64,000 nt of DNA from Epiperipatus broadwayi (Eukaryota; Onychophora; Udeonychophora; Euonychophora; Peripatidae): positions 1,865,336-1,929,335 of the forward strand of contig JAQFVV010000014.1 of NCBI GenBank assembly GCA_028023455.1, in the 5' to 3' direction. Position numbers and translations under genes: made by a program. Every line of letters begins with the position of its first letter. Within the stretch, counting starts at the first letter, position 1. The notes beneath the pieces were generated by a model. That model did not search any database. It saw only the letters and a list, made by a program, of their open reading frames with translations, and was not told the DNA's origin. Positions 60,670 through 64,000 of the stretch are shown here, piece by piece.

Positions 60670-61117
60670 GTAAGTGCTTTTTTTTTTTTTTAGGTAGTAC
60701 ATGTTTTTTTTTAATTTTTATTGGAAAATTTTTTAATTAATAGTGCTCATTTTTTTATCACTTCAATAATACTTTTGTGAATGTAGAATCATATCTCTCC
60801 GGATATATGTATATCTTACCTTGTTAAAAATATGTACTTATAAATTGCAAAATATTGAAGAAGAAAGATAAAATTATATATGCATATCAGGTCCATCACA
60901 GTGGTAATTTTATATATGAGACTATGGAAAAATTTTAATAAAAGTATTTCAAAACATTAATTTTAAAGCTCTACAATGTCCCATGACCATTTTTTATGTT
61001 TACACAATATGTTAAAATGGTAACAATTTTCTCCATACAGAAATTCCTTTTTCTAGCATCCATTGATTACTGTGGCTTGTATTAGATGGCACTACTGTAT
61101 GGTTAAAACTGTTATGG
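60670..61117 (+). other. Start of the next BRIP1 intron
   Basis: GTAAGT donor, T runs, AT-rich sequence. A phrase GGCACTACTGTATGG near 61089 resembles one near 32390. No gene. Confidence 0.5.
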
Positions 61118-61864
61118 TTGTGCAGAAAGAAGAGAAGATGTGGAAGTTATGCTGAGGACATGTGTAAGGTTGGGTAAAGAGATGGGGATTAAATTTAGTG
61201 AAGAAAAATTAAATATAATGCTCGTTAATACTGGGGCAAGAGAAGATATAGAATTTTTATTGGGAGATATAAAGTTAGATGTTGGTGAATAGATATAGTT
61301 ATTTGGAAATTATCTTAACTAATCAGAAAAATTGTTTTGATGAATGGGAGAAAAATTTATAAATGAAGCAAAGAAAAGAAAGGGGTTGATAAAGAAATTA
61401 ACAGTGTTTTAATATAATAATTATGATGTAACTAGAATTATATGGGAATTGCAGTAGCAAGGTTAACTTATGGTAATGATGCATTATGTGTCAGTAAAGG
61501 GGTATTAGATTACTTAGAAAAAGTACATAGGGAAGTTGGAAGACATGCATTGGATGTAAATGTATGGACACCAAGGGAGGCAATTCATGAAGAAATGGGA
61601 TGGTCATTTTTTTATATGAGAGATGTAAAAAGTAAATTGAAAATGTTTGGTAGATTGCAGTTTATGGATAATAAAAGATTAGCCAAAATAGTATTTAATA
61701 GGGTTATGAGTAAACGGCAGGCAACAAGATGGGTGAGAAAGGTAATGTGGTATGCAAAAGATTTGGATAAAGAATTTATATCATATATTTGTACAAAAGG
61801 TATGATGATTGTGTTAGGAGGATTGTTGAATGTTATAGCAGTAAAAAATGGGATAAAAGAATAG
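61118..61864 (+). pseudogene. LINE thumb and post-RT region
   Basis: CAERREDVEVMLRTCVRLGK and EMGIKFSEEKLNIM at 61118-61230 are the helix and strand that follow the catalytic loop in LINE reverse transcriptases. After stops, the 140-codon frame 61442-61864 includes ARLTYGNDALCVSKGVLDYL, EKVHREVGRHAL, EEMGWSFFYMRDVKSKLKMF and GRLQFMDNKRLAK, the usual post-RT domain. No catalytic residues remain. Confidence 0.72.
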
Positions 61865-61907
61865 ATTCATTAAAAAAAATAGGGAGTTAGAGAGATGGAG
61901 AATTATT

Positions 61908-62324
61908 ATGGAGAGTAAAAAGAGTTTAAATATATATAGAAATAAACAGAATATTAGGTGTGAGTCCATGTATGATAATAGTAAGGAAAGTAGTTTATTG
62001 TTTAAGTCTCGAAGGGGATCTTTAGCAACAAGAGAATATACATGTAAATGGAAAAATATGGGTGATTTAGTCTGTAAATTGTGTAAGGAAGGAATAGAAA
62101 ATATTAGGCATTTGTTAATTGAATGTAAATGCTTGAAAACAGAAAAGATAGAAATAATGAAGTTATGGAAGAATAAATATGAAAAAAGTGATTATACAGA
62201 AAGTGGGTTATTGGTTTTTATGCCAGGTTTGGGAAAAAATAAAGGGGATTTAGATATAAAGGCCATAGAGTTGACAGAAATTAGGTTGTGGAAATGGGGT
62301 GGAGCAGAATATGGGAAAACTTAG
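61908..62324 (+). pseudogene. LINE C-terminal zinc-finger region
   Basis: A 138-codon frame with a CKLCKEGIENIRHLLIECKC block: C-x2-C ... H-x4-C, the CCHC-type motif that ends many LINE ORF2 proteins and helps bind nucleic acid. It continues the frame 61442-61864 after a short shift. It ends near AEYGKT. Confidence 0.72.
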
Positions 62325-62440
62325 AGTGGGGGATGTAAGTTAATGTGACTAACAGGTTTCTCTAGGCATAGTTGTTGAGAGATTCCTGACTTTGTTTTAG
62401 AAGTCACAGTGGTTTTAACATGAATTATAAAAATCATGTT

Positions 62441-64000
62441 TGTCAGCAAAAAGTAATGCATAAAATACCAGAATTATTAATTTGAAAAAAAAAAAAAATG
62501 AGATTTCAACTTAATTTTCCCACAAGACTCTAATTAAACATAACATACTTCCAAAACAATTCATATTTATTGTCTACAATATTTTAAGATTAATTAGGGT
62601 TAGATTAATTAAAAAAGACACTGTATTTGTCTTCTAATCCTCTTGTTTGTATTATTTTTATGAGGAGAATAATGAATATATATATATAATCATTGACTTA
62701 TAAAAGTTTTTTGAGTTCAGAGATATTCAAGATAAAAACAAAATCAGAGCTGATTAATCCATTCATGTTGTGTAAATTTCCCCTGTTGTATTTTATTTTA
62801 TGCTAGTATACTTTTCCATATGGTTTAATGCAATAATTTATATATATATATACACTTTCACTAAATTTTCAAAAAAAAAATTTCACAATTTGAATAATGT
62901 TTATTAAAATAAAACTGATTTTTATAACAAAATTTTTATTAAAGTAACTTTTAATATATGTAAAAGTATGAATAAATTGTAAAAGTTATAAATTTATGTA
63001 ATAACCTGTAGATTTATACTCTACGTTTGTCTTCAATATGCTAATATTAAATCATGTTATCACACTTCCAACATAAAGCTGTAACAACAAATAATAAAAA
63101 TAAAAAAAAGCCTTTCTTTTGCATTATGTGGAATAATATAACTTTTTGGGATTTTTTCCCTGATGTTAATTTTAATCTTACTAAAAGCATTATGTAACTA
63201 TAAAAGTGTATGTGTGGATATATATATATATTTGTAATTATTAAATAAGAACATTTTGCAAATTATTGAAAACAATCTGAAAATAAAATAAAAAATATTT
63301 TTACAATTGTTTCTCCTTGACAAATAAAATTTGAACGAGAGCTGCCTTTTTGTACAAAATAAGTTCTGAAATTAAACATTTCAATTATAGAGCTTTATAT
63401 TTTTTGGTGATCTCTGTCATGTATTAATAAAAGCAAAAGTACAATATATAATATCAACCATTCATTTGGGAATGTATTTACTACAAAATTGTATAATACA
63501 ACTATGGAGATAGATTATCATTTAAAAATCATCTGAATAGGATTTTTATTGGCAAATTTAAATAAAAATATTCCAAAATGAAATGGAATTTTCCAGAATA
63601 AATTTGTGGACAGCAGCTAAAATGCAATTGGATTGATATTATTTTGACTCTTGACACATCTAGTCATTATAGTAAAACACTTGACTGACTAGTATATATT
63701 CTTTATAATAATCAACTATTTAATCATTCTTTCAAATGTATTTAATTGTGGAATTTTTATCTTATCCAGAAATGGAGTGTTTTTATTGCCAACGTTTTTT
63801 TCAGTTTTATCATATCTAGTTTTTTTATTATTCTGATCATTCATTTTGAGAGGAGCAATTATCTATTTTGAAATATGTCAATAATGACTAATAAATATGT
63901 ATAATATTGTTTACATATACATTTAAAACTATTTTTAAACCAATTTTACATTTACTCAAAAGAATCCTGAACTGGAGAATACATTTTGGAATAATAAAAT
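62441..64000. other. AT-rich sequence to the window end
   Basis: Intron of the same gene or flank. TA runs near 62676, 62840 and 63220. No exon, gene or recognisable element. Confidence 0.5.

Larger units (their letters stand above)
61118..62440 (+). mobile_element. 5'-truncated LINE fragment of another family
   Basis: Starts in the thumb region just after where a YADD motif would be and ends in a short 3' part. Two open pieces and a stop-containing lead give the C-terminal part of a LINE protein. The family differs from both the RTE-like and the PHD-type LINE here. It is sense to the host gene. Clade not decided. Confidence 0.7.

Overview
This is an intron-dominated piece of an AT-rich animal genome; by eye only about a quarter of bases are G or C. 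Eukaryotic origin is clear from spliced protein-coding exons with GT..AG borders, large introns, non-LTR and Penelope-like retrotransposons, hAT-type insertions and many TA, TG and ATT microsatellites. The mixture suggests an invertebrate metazoan with large introns (an arachnid, cephalopod or cnidarian would all fit). I cannot settle the lineage from sequence alone.

One host gene crosses the window on the + strand: a homologue of the Fanconi anaemia helicase BRIP1/FANCJ. Four consecutive internal exons are visible (8477-8599, 31957-32052, 53036-53171, 60623-60669). They join in phase to 134 codons covering the end of the iron-sulphur domain, the conserved block after its last cysteine, and helicase motif II (DEAH). 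The introns are 23,357, 20,983 and 7,451 bases. The Walker A part and the C-terminal helicase half lie outside the window. Everything else I recognise is repeat material inside these introns or just outside them.

Layout. 1-8476: upstream intron with degenerate tandem repeats, a possible piggyBac-like MITE and a relic RTE 3' end. 8600-31956: a 9.8-kb near-palindrome (13385-23186) with arms of about 4.6 kb and a 661-base loop carrying an intact GIY-YIG endonuclease frame of Penelope type; beyond it a GC-richer island, then a broken RTE-like LINE on the - strand. 32053-53035: a symmetrical inverted cluster of four related Penelope-like copies (about 35060-44600), two of them split by hAT-like insertions with 8-bp target duplications, followed by small hairpins and tandem duplications. 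53172-60622: a nearly full-length but broken LINE with PHD-type ORF1, APE endonuclease and reverse transcriptase, bordered by ATT arrays. 60670-64000: a 5'-truncated LINE of another family.

The two inverted structures lie in consecutive introns of one transcription unit, so the BRIP1 pre-mRNA should be able to form very long intramolecular duplexes. The giant palindrome with a GIY-YIG frame at its centre is the best candidate here for an undescribed element.
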